NCBI RefSeq assembly: GCF_033115175.1
Contig: NC_084850.1
Coordinates: 108,607,939-108,671,938, forward strand
Direction of reading: 5' to 3'
Origin: Lepus europaeus
Lineage: Eukaryota; Chordata; Mammalia; Lagomorpha; Leporidae
Length of the DNA stretch: 64,000 nt
The notes under the pieces were generated by a model. It did not search any database, was not told the DNA's origin, and was given only the letters and a program-made list of their open reading frames with translations. Shown piece by piece: positions 1 through 12,224 of this stretch (positions are counted from its first letter, which is position 1; each line of letters begins with the position of its first letter). The translations under genes and the position numbers were made by a program.

Positions 1-280
1 GAAAGGTCTTCCTTTTTGCCGTTGGTTCACCCTCCAATGGCCGCTGCAGCCGGCGCACCACGCTGATCCGAAGGCAGGAGCCAGGTACTTCTCCTGGTCT
101 CCCATGCGGGTGCAGGACCCAAGCACTTGGGCCATCCTCCACTGCACTCCCGGGCCATAGCAGAGAGCTGGCCTGGAAGAGGGGCAACCGGGATAGAATC
201 TGGCGCCCCAACCGGGACTAGAACCCGCTGTGCTGGCGCCGCAAGGCAGAGGATTAGCCTGTTAAGCCACGGCGCCGGCC
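1..280 (-). mobile_element. C-SINE, young-type, cut by window edge
   Basis: Antisense copy of the lagomorph C-SINE. Its head, with the AGGCTAATCC-class motif and the GGCCGGCGCC start, ends at 280, and the tail lies outside the window, so no target-site duplication can be checked. Confidence 0.88.
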
Positions 281-343
281 ATAAAGCTGCTTTTTTCAAA
301 ACATTAACAAGTTATTTAAAATCTTTATAGAAAGGCTTGTGAC

Positions 344-669
344 TGCCGGTGCCGCGGCTCAATAGGCTAATCCTCCACCTTGCGGCGCTGGCACACGGGG
401 TTCTAGTCCCGGTCAGGGTGCCGGATTCTGTCCCGGTTGCCCCTCTTCCAGGCCAGCTCTCTGCTGTTGGCCCAAGTACTTGGGCCCTGCACCCCATGGG
501 AGACCAGGAGAAGTACCTGGCTCCTGCCTTCGGATCAGCGTGGTGCGCCGGCTGCAGTGCGCCGGCCGCAGCGGCCATTGGAGGGTGAACCAACGGCAAA
601 GGAAGACCTTTCTCTCTGTCTCTCTCTCTCTCACTGTGCACTCTGCCTGTCCAAAAAAAAGAAAAAAAA
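344..669 (+). mobile_element. C-SINE, young-type, full length
   Basis: Complete sense copy ending in CTGTCC and an A-rich tail. A perfect 15-bp target-site duplication, AGAAAGGCTTGTGAC, lies at 329-343 and 670-684, so this is a recent insertion. Confidence 0.93.
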
Positions 670-900
670 AGAAAGGCTTGTGACCTATCCTGTGGAAGCC
701 TTAGCGGGTAATTCATAGTCAACAGCACTGGGTTTATAGCCAGGCTTACGACCTAGTATGTGCTTGGGTAAATTTCTTCACCTTTCTGATAACAGGAGGC
801 AGTGATGTCTACCTGCCTGATGACAGGTGTTGGAATTTGAGTCATTTCTTGTAAAATTCTTAGTACAATGTCTTGGCATTCAATATGTCAGTTGTTATTA

Positions 901-951
901 ATTGTATTATATATATTACTATATATATAAAACTCTCTCTATATATATATA
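901..951. repeat. AT-rich microsatellite
   Basis: Interrupted TA dinucleotide runs with a short CT run between them, inside a MED14 intron. Confidence 0.8.
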
Positions 952-1191
952 TGAGGTATGAGAATGGTGAGTGCTTAAAATATCCACTCCATGTTTGCCA
1001 CAAAGTCATTTTGCAACTTTTATTTTCAGACTTGAAAAATAGCGAAAGATTTAAGATGGATAAATTTCCGTTCAGAGTGATAATCATCACACTTGTGATT
1101 TAGCCTCTGCTCTACCCTCACAATCTGTATAAGCTTTCAGCTCTTTGAACCTCATTTTGCTTATCTGCATAATTGATATATTAGGCTTGAA

Positions 1192-1412
1192 CAGGGGTCA
1201 GTGAGCTGTGGGCCCTGGGGCCAGGTCTTGCCCACCACCTGTTTTCATAAGTGAAGTTTTATTGGAATGCAGCCACACCCATTTTGTATGGCTTGTCTAT
1301 GGCTGCTTTCAACTGTAATGGCATCATTGGATAGTTGTGACAGAGACCATTGAGTCCTTTAAGCCTTTCACTATCCAAGGACCCGTTATAGAAAAAGTTT
1401 GTCAACCTGTGG
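1192..1412 (+). mobile_element. MER5A-like hAT-Charlie relic
   Basis: Begins CAGGGGTCAGTGAGC and ends near GTTTGTCAACCTG. Inside it has the characteristic text around TTTATTGGAATGCAGCCAC and TCTATGGCTGCTTTC. This matches the non-autonomous MER5A consensus as remembered; it is shared by placental mammals and old. Confidence 0.82.
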
Positions 1413-1469
1413 GCTAGAATACAGACATAGTCTAGATTTAATCTTTTGTAATTGTACTCTTTATATTCT

Positions 1470-2150
1470 TTTTACTAATGTGCCATTAAAAAAATGACAG
1501 AAAATGTGTCACATAAGAAAACTACTCAGAATAGTGTAATGAGCTTCTCTGTGCTCTCATCACCCAACAATTAACTCACACCAATATTATTTCATCTATA
1601 GCTCATCCACTAGATTGTTTCACAACATATCCAAACATGATTTCACCTGTAAAAAGTTTGGATTTGTCTCTAAAATGTATTGACTTTTAAAATAAATAAC
1701 CTGTAACAGTCTCATACCTAAAACTACAATTTCTTCATCGTCAGATATCTGGTTGATGTTCAGATTTCCCAAGTTGTCTCATATTTTACAGTATGAATCA
1801 GAACCCAAACATATTTGTAAAGTACTTCTTAAACTGGAGGCTTCCCTTCCTTTTCTCTTTTTTTAACTCCTTACAAAATTTGTTGCAGAAGCCAAGTCAA
1901 GTTTCTGTCTATGTTTCGCTGATCAGTTCTCTTTGGAATCATTTAACATATTCTTCTGCCCCTGTGTTTTCATCAGCTTGGTCAATCCTCTGGGTCAAAA
2001 TACTGAAAATCAGGCTCCAGGTTCTTGTTGTTTTGCAAGAACACCTCACAGGAGTGTTAGGTTCTTCCATCAAGAGGCATGTAGTGTCTGGTCGCTTCTC
2101 TTGGCCATTCTGCTTCGCAGTATTGATGCTCAGTGCCACAGCCTTTGTTT
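1470..2150 (-). mobile_element. Ancient L1M-type 3' region, antisense
   Basis: Diverged text such as AATCATTTAACATATTCTTC and ATCAAGAGGCATGTAGTGTC resembles the antisense 3' end of old mammalian L1 families. Open frames across it do not look like genes. Family assignment is from memory. Confidence 0.55.
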
Positions 2151-2259
2151 TGGTGTTGGTATCAGCTTAGTTGTTTTCCTTTTGAAACAATTCTCTCGGT
2201 AACCTGTTAATTTTCTCTTTGCCTCACATGTTAATTTGATACATTCTCCTTGTTTGCAG

Positions 2260-2439
2260 CTGCAGCTGATAAATTCTAATGAACCTGGAGTGATCATGTT
2301 TAAGACTGATGCACTGAAATGTAGAGTAGCCCTTAGTCCCAAAACCAACCAAACCCTTCAGCTGAAAGTGACACCTGAAAATGCGGGCCAGTGGAAACCT
2401 GATGAACTTCAGGTTTTGGAGAAATTCTTTGAAACAAGG
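2260..2439 (+). CDS. MED14: MED14 exon, fifth from the end
   Basis: 60 codons, from [10 protein letters not shown] to [10 protein letters not shown]. The acceptor is TTTGCAG at 2259; a second AG six bases on (2265) would drop the first two codons. The donor is AGG|GTATGT. Both edges are phase 0. Confidence 0.93.
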
Positions 2440-5400
2440 GTATGTGTTTAGTAATAGTAACATGACTTTAAAGCACATAAGGAAATGGAAGCATCGTGGT
2501 AGGATGGAGAGTAACTTGCTTTTTTATCCCTGTAGGTTGCTGGACCACCATTTAAAGCCAATACACTAATAGCCTTCACCAAGCTGTTAGGAGCTCCTAC
2601 ACACATCCTCAGGGACTGTGTGCATATTATGAAGCTGGAGCTGGTAAGCACATACTTTTCTAGCAAGGCTTGTTTGAGGACATTAAAGTCGATGGGGGCA
2701 GTGTTTATTGGTTTTTACTCATTTATGTACTTTTATTTTTCTCTTAAATTCTTAATTTTATTTATCCTTGAATAGGTAACACAATTCTGTTATATCTTTT
2801 GAATTTAGAGCAAGATGATAAGACAGAAATTTCCCATCCATCTCTGTTCAACCAGTTACCAGTATCTTGCCTCTCCTCCCCAGAGATGATCCATTATAAA
2901 AGTCAACATGTTTGTCCCATCACCTTTTTTTTTTTTTTTTAAGATTTATTTATAAGATAGAGCCATAGAGAGAGGGAGAGCAGAGAATTTCCATCTGCTG
3001 ATTCACTCTCCAAATGGCCAGAAGCCGGGAACTCCATCCTGGTCTTTCACACATGGGGATCCAAGTACTTGGGCTATTATCTTCTGCCTTCTAAGGTGCA
3101 TTAGAGGGAAAATGGGTTGGAATCTGGAGCAGCAGGCATTCCACTGTGGAATGCAGGTACCTGAAATAGCAGCTTAACTCTCTGCACCCCAATACTGGTG
3201 GTGATATCATTTATACTTCCTGTTTTATACTTTTTACATTTTTATTATAAAATAATTTATGTATATATAGAAACTTTCATAACAATTTTTTAAAAATCTG
3301 TCTCCCTACTTTTTTTTTGTCTTAGACTTTTTGTTCCCTGAATAGTTGCTAATACTAAAGTGCTAAGTCACAGCAGATGCTGCATGGGCAACAGCCACCT
3401 AGATGGATCAGAAGCAGGGCAGCCGGGACTCCAACCGGTGCTCCAATACGGGATGCCAACAGTTCTGGTGGCAGCTTAACCTGCTGCACTACTACATCAG
3501 CCCCTTCATATCTTTTTCAGACACACAATCCTACCCAAAATAGCATTTAAAAAGATATTTTCCTACCTTCAAATTTGTTAGTATTTGTGGTGGCTGTGAT
3601 TTCCAGGATATTGAGCTTGACATATTGCTTGAAACTGAAGAACACCTTGCTTTATTCATTGAACAAATCCTGGAGATCTTTCTATGTCATACAGAAATTA
3701 TCTTAGCCCCAAAAAGGCTTAATATTTCATGCTGTGAATGCATTAAAATGGCTAGGTACTCTCTTGATGGTTATTTCCAATATTTCACTGTTAGAAACAG
3801 TGTTACAGTAAAGAGCCTTTTTTTCTTTTTCTTTTTTTTTTTTTTTTTTGACAGGCAGAGTTAAGACAGAGAGAGACAGAAGAGCCTTTTGATGGCTATG
3901 CCGATGTATCTTAGGATAAATTTCTGGAATGAATTGTTGTGGTAAAGGATATGTGTACCTGTAATTTGGGTAGATATTGCCAAATTGTTCCTCACAGAGG
4001 TTACACTAGTTTTTATTCCCACCAGCAATTTTGGAGCATACTTTTGCTCATCGCTCATCAATAACAGTTTTATCAATCTTTAGCTTTTGGGTCTTTCTCT
4101 TACTTATTTGTAGGAACTCTGTGTATATTAGGGAAGTGAGCTCCTTGGGATATTAGTTGTAAATATATTTTCCTCATTTGTCACTTGTATTTTCACTGTA
4201 CTTTTGGTTATTTTAGCTATGCAAAATTTTCCTTTTAATAAATAATGCTATTTATCAACATTGGTGTTTAAGATTTTCTGGTTTTGTATCATCATTAGGA
4301 AGACTCTTCCTAACCCCCAATTTTGAAAAAAAAAATCCTGTAGTTTCTTCTTCCTTTTTTTTTTTTTTTAAGATTTATTTATTTATTGGAAAGGCAGAGT
4401 TACAGAGAGAGTGAGATCTTTCATGTGCTGGTTCATTCCCCAAATGGCCACAACGGCCAGAGGTGGACCCATCCAAAGCCAGGAGGATCTTCTTCCAGGT
4501 CTCCTACGTGGGTTCAGGGGCCCAAGCACTTGAACTGTCTTCTGCTACTTTCCCAGGTACATTGGCAGGGAGCTGGATCAGAAGTGGAGCACCTGGGACT
4601 CAAACTGACACCCATATGTGATGCAGGGGTCATAGGCAACAGTTTTACCCACTATGTCACAGCACTGACCCCCGTAGTTTCTTTTAATACTATCACCTTT
4701 TTTTTTTTTAAAGATTTATTTATTTATTTGTTTTGTAAAAATTTATTTATTTATTTGAAAGGCAGAGTTACACAGAGATAGAAGGAGAGGTAGAGAGAGA
4801 GAGGTCTTCCATCTGCTGGTTCACTCCCCAGTTGGCCACAATGGCTGGAGCTGTGCCAATCCAAAGCTAGGAGCCAGGATCCTCTTCCAGATCTCTCATG
4901 TGGGTGCAAGGGCCCAAGGATTTGAGCCATCTTCTACTGCTTTCCCAGGCCATAGCAGAGAGCTGGATCAGAAGTGGAGCAGCTGGGTCTCGAACCGGTA
5001 CCCATATGGGATGCCAGCACTGCAAGCAGCAGCTTTACCCACTATGCCACAGCGTCAGCCCCTCATTTATTTTTAATTACCTGGATTTTTGGTCCATTTA
5101 AGATTTGTCTTGGTGTGACATGACAGGAATGGTTCCAACTTTTTCAGGTGTCCATTTATTGAAAAATGTCTTTTCTGGGGAGATGTTGAATTCTTCCGTG
5201 ATGGTATACAATTAGTCATTCCATTATAATGTTTCTAGTGTTGATTTGAATAATTCCAAATGACCCCACTCCTTTTTTTATTGGTGTCTTACTGTTAACA
5301 TTGAGGCAGCTGTGTTGTTTTACTAGTAGTCTCAACCTTTGGCTTATGATAGGCCATGGGAAACATTATTTTTTGTTGAAAAGAGATCTATTTGAGTTTA

Positions 5401-8400
5401 TAAAGGAATACATATTCATGTGGCTGAAAAACACCAATGGATATAATTACAGATCATTACTACAGTTTGACTAGTTTAGGGAAGGAGTTGGCAGCATGAC
5501 TGGAAGGTCTAGGTTAACACCAGTTCAGGGCTTTGAATGGCAAGTGCTGGTCTCTAGTTGCCGAGTGGTGGGAGAACAGCATGTGTCACTGAAGGACACT
5601 GAACTGTTGGAGCTTGTTCAGACCCATAGGACCTGTGAGTGACAGTGGCATAAGGCTGGGCTGGGAGAGGCTGCCACTGGAAGGTACCATTAAGGGAGTA
5701 CAGGAAACCTAACGAAGCCCTGAGCTTGGCGGCTCTGTGAAAACAGAAGAGAACACAGGTGTCAGAGACACTGCAAAAGCTGAATCTGTTGGCTTGGGAA
5801 TTAATAAAGTAGGAGGGAAGGAAAGCGAACATGTCTCCTAAAGTCAGAGTTGACTTTTTAGTAACATCATGTATGGATTTCTTGTGACAACCTACAAGTT
5901 ACCAATTTTATATTCTGTTAATACTTGAGTATAAAATGGAATTCTAACTTTTCAGACTCTTGGGATATGATTTTAAGTTTTCATATGATTTTTACCGTGA
6001 TTTTTTTTCCCCCAAAAACAGTTCCCTGACCAGGCAACGCAGCTTAAGTGGAACGTTCAATTTTGCCTGACCATCCCTCCCAGTGCGCCCCCAATCGCAC
6101 CTCCTGGGACGCCTGCTGTGGTGCTGAAATCCAAAATGCTTTTTTTTGTAAGTATCATCCGGCATCTCTGTGTGTGTTGTGTGTTCGTGCGCTTCTGAGG
6201 AAGAAGCCGTGTGAGGATAATAGAGCAACTTTCGGGTTAACTGCACCCATTCAGGCCCAGACTCCTTAATTGTTCATTTAGACTTCTCAGGATCCTGGTT
6301 CCTTTAGCAATAACTGGAATTTACTGAACCAGGTAATAGTGCGACACAATTGCATCTTAACTATAATATCCAGTTGTTTGTCACTTTTCTTGCCATATTT
6401 AATTTTCTTTTGCTTGCCATATATATCTTAATCTGAAGGTATAGTGAATGATCGTGCCTTTTGATACATTTAGAGAATTATTTTGTTTTCTTACTTTGTT
6501 TTTATTCTCTTTGTGTGTGTTGTGTGTCTATAGCTTCAACTAACACAGAAAACATCGGTCCCTCCCCAAGAACCTGTTAGTATTATAGTTCCCATCATTT
6601 ATGACATGGCTTCAGGCACAACCCAGCAGGCAGATATTCCCAGACAGCAGAACTCTTCTGTTGCTGCTCCCATGATGGTCAGCAACATTCTGAAGAGGTT
6701 TGCAGAGATGAACCCACCACGACAAGGTACATGACCAGTAGACGATGTCTTATTGCATATGTGTTATTAAAGTTCTTTTGAGAGACACCCCCTTCGCTCC
6801 TCCCCTCCTTCCTTAACCCACTCCACCCCCAACCCTAGTGATAGAGCTGTGCTTGCTGTGGCCCTCCTAATGTCTGCCTGTCGCTGTCTTCCTTTCTCAC
6901 TGGCTCTTCATTTTTGTCCATTTCTCTGCTGCCTGGAATTTATTTTTGTTAGTGCTTTACTGTTGGGACTGACCCAGTTGCTAATGCCAGAAGCTTGTAT
7001 TTATAGCACACATTGCTACAAAGCCCTAGGTTAGGATGGTAGAATTTTCCATGGCTGTGAATTTCTGCCGTACCATCAATACCTGCCACCACTCTGTACG
7101 TCACAAAGTTGAAATGCATGTTGGTTTCTCATATTTCATGGTTCAATCATGAATAGAACAATATCATTAAAAATTCTGTATCTTCTAAATGTTTTGTGAA
7201 GAATAAAAACTGATACAAATGGCATCACTGCTTTTTGGGCTTCTTATATAAGTGTCAGGTGGGTGCAAGTGAACCTTTTCACCAAGTGCACAATGAAGCT
7301 CTCAAACAGAACATTTCCGAGGAAACCAGAATGTTTCTAGAAAGATAATGATAAACAAGGTCCCTTCAGTACTGGAGTAGCCTACGCTTAACATGTAACT
7401 CCTGGCAGTGCTAAATTTGGGATTCTAAAACATCAAGCTCAGCAAAGAGAACCTTTCTTCTATTTTACTCATTTCTGATATCAAGGAATTTGAAATTAAA
7501 ATTTGCTTATTTCTAATATTAAGGAAGTCCTCTATATCTTTCTGTTTAAAATAATTTGAAAAATAGCATTTTATTTTTAAATGAGGGAAAGTTGTTCTCT
7601 GAAACATTTTCAGGTACTACAGTGTCAGAGTTTTACTAGAAAGGATATTTTTAGCTGTTTCCCCATATGGCACCTAAGCAAGTTGTCACTTTAGTTTATA
7701 AGGTTACACTGGGCAGTAGAGAAGAATATGCTTCTTTTGTTGTAATATTTCTTCTACTTCTTACAGTTTTCTGCGTTCATCCTTTGACTTCTCTCTTCTT
7801 ACAGCTAAAAAATAGATCCTCAGGAATCCAAGTTTAAAGCTATCAGAATTGTCAAAGTAGCCGTCCAGTAGGACTTTGATAATGGACACCATTCCTTCAT
7901 ATGCAGATGGTCATCATGATCTTATAGATGTTTTTATGTGTGATGTCTTGTGGAACTTAAAATTAATAGACCAATGTTTTGATTCTGTTGAGATCAAGCA
8001 AGTTTTTCTACCTATCAATAATGATAATGTTTTTTTAAAAAGGAAAACAAATCACTTCTCCTTTTATTTGAGAAATTGGTGAGATTTTTGGGAAGTTGTT
8101 TTGTTTTATTTTTCCATCCCCCTCCCCCCCCCCTTGAGCTGGGCAAACCTTTGGATTTCCTTTTCTTTCTGTACCTGAATTTTCTGGTGGTTGGAGAGAA
8201 GGTTGGCAGTAACGTTCACAGGGTCACTGCACATTCTGCCCTTTGCCAGAAGGCCATGGTTCACAAGAGGTCTTCAGTTCCCACTTTCAGCTACTGTAGG
8301 GTTAGACCATGTTCTAGTGGAAGGGATCGGCTTTTGGTTTAAAGTATTTGTAATATTTACAAGAAGTGAGAATATTTAGTTCCTTTGAGCAAAGAGGAAA

Positions 8401-9302
8401 TTGACATGCTGGATCATCAGTGGCCCCCCTCCCCAACTAACCATGTTTTTGGATAATTGGTGCACCATACTCCCTCTCCTCCTCCCATAAGCATCATGCC
8501 CTTCCCCCTCCATGAAGTGCTTTTTAAAGAAACCACTTTATTTTTTTTATTCCTTGATTTTTAATGTTGAGCCCCAGAAGTTGACCATTTCCTTAAAATT
8601 CTTTGGAAAGAACTCCAATAGATGCCATAGGCGTGCACTGTTCAATATAACTGCTATTAGCCAGATGGGGCTACCTAATTAAAGTTGAATAGAATTTTAA
8701 ATTCAATTTCTTGGTCACACTGGTGGCATTACAAATGTTTGATATACAATAGTTCCATCATCACAGGAAGTTCTATTGAATAACGCTGTCATGGACATTT
8801 TTATCTAGCTTTTAATGCAATATTGGAAGGATACCACCAACGTTGTAACTAAATCATAAATATACACTGGATTTTTTTATTAGATCCAAAATACATAGGC
8901 AGTCAGTCCTGTAGCCATAAAGCCCAACTTCAAAAGCTTATCCAATGCCAAAGTATTTCTATAGAACTCGAGGCATATATTGTCTTAAATTCAAACCTAA
9001 GTGGGACTTACCCAAAAATTCCTTCTGAGGAAAAAACAAAACTGAAACCAAATATAATCTGAGAAAACCACAGCTTAATCTTCTGTAATATAGGCAGCTA
9101 AAATTTAGTGTTTTATTTTGACCTTTAAAGTTCTTACTAATCTTAGATTTAATTCCCTCTTCCCCCACCAGTGTGTTAACATCTTTCCTGTATTGCGAAT
9201 AGCTAATGACCATTTTTCTCTGTTGCAGGTGAATGCACAATATTTGCAGCTGTTCGTGATTTAATGGCTAATCTTACACTGCCCCCTGGTGGGCGTCCAT
9301 AG
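2260..9302 (+). CDS. MED14: MED14, last five coding exons (partial gene)
   Basis: C-terminal part of Mediator complex subunit 14, the nuclear scaffold that links the head, middle and tail modules of Mediator and is needed for RNA polymerase II transcription. Five exons (2260-2439, 2536-2643, 6022-6147, 6534-6726, 9229-9302) join in frame to 226 residues and a TAG stop. Recognised from the very conserved end: [18 protein letters not shown], then a proline/glycine finish PPGGRP. All junctions have GT/AG. Upstream exons lie left of the window; 1-2259 is intron with repeats only. On the human X the same neighbour, CXorf38, lies downstream. No frameshift or in-frame stop is seen, so the gene looks intact here. 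Confidence 0.96.
2536..2643 (+). CDS. MED14: MED14 exon, fourth from the end
   Basis: 36 codons, [10 protein letters not shown] to HIMKLEL. Acceptor CCTGTAG, donor CTG|GTAAGC, phase 0 at both ends. The intron before it is only 96 bp. Confidence 0.95.
2925..3198 (-). mobile_element. C-SINE, older-type
   Basis: Diverged antisense copy: poly(T)-AAGATTTATTTA tail at the left, then the TCTGCTGATTCACTC and AAGTACTTGGGCTAT blocks. No clear target-site duplication. Confidence 0.75.
3388..3504 (-). mobile_element. C-SINE head fragment, older-type
   Basis: Only the 5' half of an antisense C-SINE is present (GATCAGAAGCAGGGCAGCC to ACTACATCAGCCCC); the tail half is missing. Confidence 0.65.
3822..3879 (-). 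mobile_element. Ultra-short 5'-truncated C-SINE
   Basis: Only the poly(A) tail (poly(T) here) and about 30 bp of the young-type 3' end (GACAGGCAGAGTTAAGACAG) are present. The 11-bp duplication AAGAGCCTTTT lies at 3811-3821 and 3880-3890, so it is a genuine truncated insertion. Confidence 0.8.
4350..4673 (-). mobile_element. C-SINE, tailed-type
   Basis: Nearly complete antisense copy flanked by GTAGTTTCTT at 4340-4349 and 4674-4683. Confidence 0.85.
4699..5061 (-). mobile_element. C-SINE, tailed-type, duplicated tail
   Basis: Antisense copy whose AT-rich tail contains two ATTTATTTATTTATTTG-like blocks in tandem (about 4710-4760), followed by a complete body and head. Confidence 0.85.
5262..6021. 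other. MED14 intron, no recognised element
   Basis: Rest of the 3.4-kb intron before the exon at 6022. I see no exon, SINE or recognisable older repeat here. Confidence 0.5.
6022..6147 (+). CDS. MED14: MED14 exon, third from the end
   Basis: 42 codons, starting [15 protein letters not shown] and ending KSKMLFF. It contains a proline-rich turn, [14 protein letters not shown]. Acceptor AAAACAG, donor TTT|GTAAGT. Confidence 0.95.
6534..6726 (+). CDS. MED14: MED14 exon, second from the end
   Basis: 64 codons plus one base, [20 protein letters not shown] through [13 protein letters not shown]. Acceptor TCTATAG, donor AAG|GTACAT. The split glycine codon is completed by the last exon. Confidence 0.95.
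6727..9228. other. MED14 last intron
   Basis: 2.5 kb with no C-SINE. The only recognised repeat is the hAT-type relic at 8634-8790. A C-run sits near 8124-8133. No coding signal was seen. Confidence 0.6.
8634..8790. mobile_element. hAT-Charlie-like MITE relic
   Basis: Left end TGCACTGTTCAATATA and right end TTCTATTGAATAACGCTGTC are diverged inverted repeats of the CAGCGCTGTCCAATAGAA type, around a TTAGCCAGATGGGGCTAC core typical of small mammalian hAT elements. Confidence 0.65.
9229..9302 (+). CDS. MED14: MED14 terminal coding exon
   Basis: Acceptor GTTGCAG; completes the glycine codon and encodes [17 protein letters not shown], then PPGGRP and a TAG at 9300-9302. The sequence after the stop is 3' UTR. 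Confidence 0.96.
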
Positions 9303-9826
9303 ACACTATTGTTTTTAAACCAGGAAGGCTGACAGATGAGACAAAACAACACACACACAAATCTGAATTCAGCCTTCAGTTTAAAAAGAAAAAGGACTTT
9401 TTTTTTTTTTTTTACTTTAAGAGCTAAATATTCTAAACTGGCAAAAATTTTCAGGGTGCACTTCTTTCATCAAAAAGACCATCAATCTTTTGTATAGTGA
9501 ACTTGTATAGTGTGTTCAAATGGGACACAATTTCAAACTAGGTATTACGTCAGTGTCCGCTTGCCAGTAATAGATTTAATATTCTGTTTTATACTATAAA
9601 GTTATGAAAATGCCAAACTTGTTTATTTAATTGTTTTCTTATGTTTTGGGTGTAATAGTCCTTTTTTGGTTTTTGTTTTGTTTTTTAAGGCAGGTCTGTC
9701 ATTTTTGAATACTGTAAAACTGTGATAAACTTTATATTGAAGCTGTATTTTAATATGACCGCTTTGAATCCTTACATGAAAATGTTTTGGGAGTTGTTAT
9801 AAACACATCCCAAAAAAGCAATATTT

Positions 9827-9832
9827 AATAAA
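9827..9832 (+). promoter_or_regulatory. Proximal poly(A) signal AATAAA of MED14
   Basis: Canonical hexamer 525 bp after the stop, followed by a GTGTGTGTATAC-like GU-rich element at about 9865-9876, as expected of a used cleavage site. Confidence 0.6.
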
Positions 9833-11507
9833 ACTAGGTTAAAAACAAAAAGTGACACTCACTTGTGTGTGTATACAAGCTCTATAGCCTTTTAGGGCCT
9901 CTGTTCCTTTTAACCTAGTGGGGCCAGTAATTTTATTTCTAATCATACATGTCTGAAATTTGACCAAAAACATCTTTGTTTTAAGGTTAATTTATTCAAA
10001 CGTTCCTAATTTGATTGGTGGTTAACGTTTAGTACCTCACTTTTCTTTCAGTATAGGATTATGGGTTAATAAAAAAAGAACCTAGTCTTTAATAAGAGAC
10101 AGTAAGTGGTTCATACTGGTCAAGGATCCCAGATAATGCAATCATTCTCATCTGTTGAGGATATGAGAACTTTTTTTGCTGGGCAAATTCAGTTTACAGG
10201 ATACTTCTGCATGTAGCATTAATTAGGAAACAAAGAACTTTAATGCTCTACCCTTGCATGAAGTGTCTGTGATGTTTCTTTATCTTACTTAACTTCTTGC
10301 CTTCCTCACCCAAGTTGGGGTTGTGCTAAACAATTTCCGTTTAATTCATTGTCAACAAAATAATAGAATTTTTTGCTTGGAAGAAAACAGGTCCAGTTCT
10401 TGAAGTTTTAAGAATCAAGATCCAGGGCCGGTCCAGGGTCAAATGAAGTTTCTGGTACCGACACATCTCAGCAAGGTTTCTTTTGGAGCACTGTGCTGCC
10501 TGTCCCCGTCAGTCGGGGACTTTTTAAGCTTCAAAGAACATGATCTGAAGTGAAGGTCTTCCGGTGACTTGATGCTGTTGGAAAAGTTTTCAAAATAATT
10601 ATACCGTGCTGAATTATCTGGTCTCTGTAATAATAGTTCTCCATTAAATTTTGGATGCTTTGTCTAATTCCACTTTAACATGATTTAATTGAGCTTCTAT
10701 AACTATCCACTACCAAATTCTAGTTTCAAGCATCTCACTACAACTATGTCATATCTGTTCGCTTGGTTCTCCATTCACTTCTGGTCAGAGTTGAGGCCTT
10801 CTTTGCCTTTCTTCTGTGTCTTATTTCTGCTTTCATCTGCTGCTTCTCACCCAACTCTGCACTATTTAGCAGCAGGTGACTAAACTTTTATCCTTCCTTT
10901 ATGCTGCCTTTTTTATCCTTCTGTTTGCAGTTCTCCTTACAACGGTAATCACATCAGTTTGGCAATCTAAGATGTCTTTCTCAAGGGTCAGCCCCTTTTT
11001 ATTTGGAGCTGAATCCTTTCTTTCATGTAGAAATCTACATGTATATACAAGAAATGTATTTTTATCTGCAGGATAATATTGTTTCGAATAATTTTATTAA
11101 TAGAGTTAACTTTTCGGGTATTTTCCCTTTTGAGTGTGATTTTGAAATGTTAATTGCAGTTTTGTACATGCTGCATTCAGTGGACACTTTTTTCCTGAGT
11201 ATGACTCTCCTCCGAATGCATTGTGCAAATCCAAACTGAGATAGGAATTACTGAACACAGTTTGCTTTCGATGCTTATTATAAACTCCTGAAATTGAATT
11301 TTATATCATGCTTGGTACTTGGAATTAAAGCTTGAAAACATTTAGCGTTTGAGTCCTAAGTTTCATCACAAACCATGTCTTTTGCCTCTTTTGTTACTCA
11401 GGTTCAATCCAAGGGACTGGATACCCATAGTGATTTTTTTCCCTTGTAGATGGTTTGGGACTTGACTTTAAGATGTTTTCAATGTGATTTTAGTATTTAC
11501 AATGATG

Positions 11508-11513
11508 AATAAA
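11508..11513 (+). promoter_or_regulatory. Distal poly(A) signal AATAAA candidate
   Basis: Canonical hexamer in GATGAATAAAATTTG, 2.2 kb after the MED14 stop. It would give a long-UTR isoform. Confidence 0.45.
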
Positions 11514-11530
11514 ATTTGTACACGTTTCAG

Positions 11531-12224
11531 AGAACTACCAACTCTCTCTAGTTAATTTTGGTGAATTAGTTCTGGATTGTAGTCTGGTTTTAGCATTAGT
11601 GTAACCTTGAAAGAAAAAAAATGGGCCTGATTTGCCACCTCCTTTTCTGCATCCACTGAAATGCCATTTCAGCATGTATAGAAAGACGTTTAGAATTAGT
11701 AAGGAGGAAAGTAAACTTCAGCAGAACACAGCACGTTATTAATAATAGGAGCTGAACTGCACATTTGCAAATTAACTCTGCGTGAGCTAAATGTAAGCAT
11801 AAACTAAAGCACACATGATTTTGAATTTAAATAGCACTAATAACTTTACTGTGTTGCAAAGCCTTAGTAACCTGTTGAGCCAAAGAAAACCAAGTCCTTC
11901 TGTGGACCATGGTTAATTTAACTTCAAGAAGCATAACTTTGCCATTCGGATTCCTTATCCAATGTCAACATAAAAAGTCATGCCCTTCTTTCATGCTCCC
12001 CCCCCAAAGAAATACCTGTTAAATTTCACTTTTATTATTTGTCATCCAAGTGTTGTTGATATAAAACCACTTTACAGAGATTTTTGAGGGAACTTACATT
12101 CAAGAGATAGGAAGGGAAAATGTTAGTGTAGATTTCAGTATTTGTTTTGGAATTGACTTTTGCCTTGGCTTGATGGGAATGGACAACATGTCTGCGGGTA
12201 TGATCTGAATTTACTTAGGAAATA
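11531..12224. other. MED14-CXorf38 spacer, nothing recognised
   Basis: Unique-looking sequence with a short C-run near 11999-12006. No gene or repeat was identified. Confidence 0.5.

Larger units (their letters stand above)
3505..5260 (-). mobile_element. Ancient L1M-type relic, split by SINEs
   Basis: Antisense L1-like text, for example GCCAAATTGTTCCTCACAG with TTCCCACCAGCAATTTTGG, and CCATTTATTGAAAAATGTCT near the right end. C-SINEs at about 3822-3879, 4350-4673 and 4699-5061 interrupt it. Boundaries are approximate. Confidence 0.55.
9303..11530 (+). other. MED14: MED14 3' UTR (extent inferred)
   Basis: AT-rich and free of young repeats. The proximal poly(A) signal is at 9827, a further AATAAA is at 10068, and the distal one is at 11508. 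A UTR of about 2.2 kb is an inference from the last signal; RNA data would settle it. Confidence 0.55.

Noticed and set aside
1793-2170. 125-codon open frame in MED14 intron DNA
   Set aside because: It lies in antisense ancient L1 sequence, has no splice context and no resemblance to MED14.
7876-8082. 68-codon open frame starting [20 protein letters not shown] in the last MED14 intron
   Set aside because: Short, no flanking splice sites and no conserved domain; MED14 exons on both sides already join in frame.
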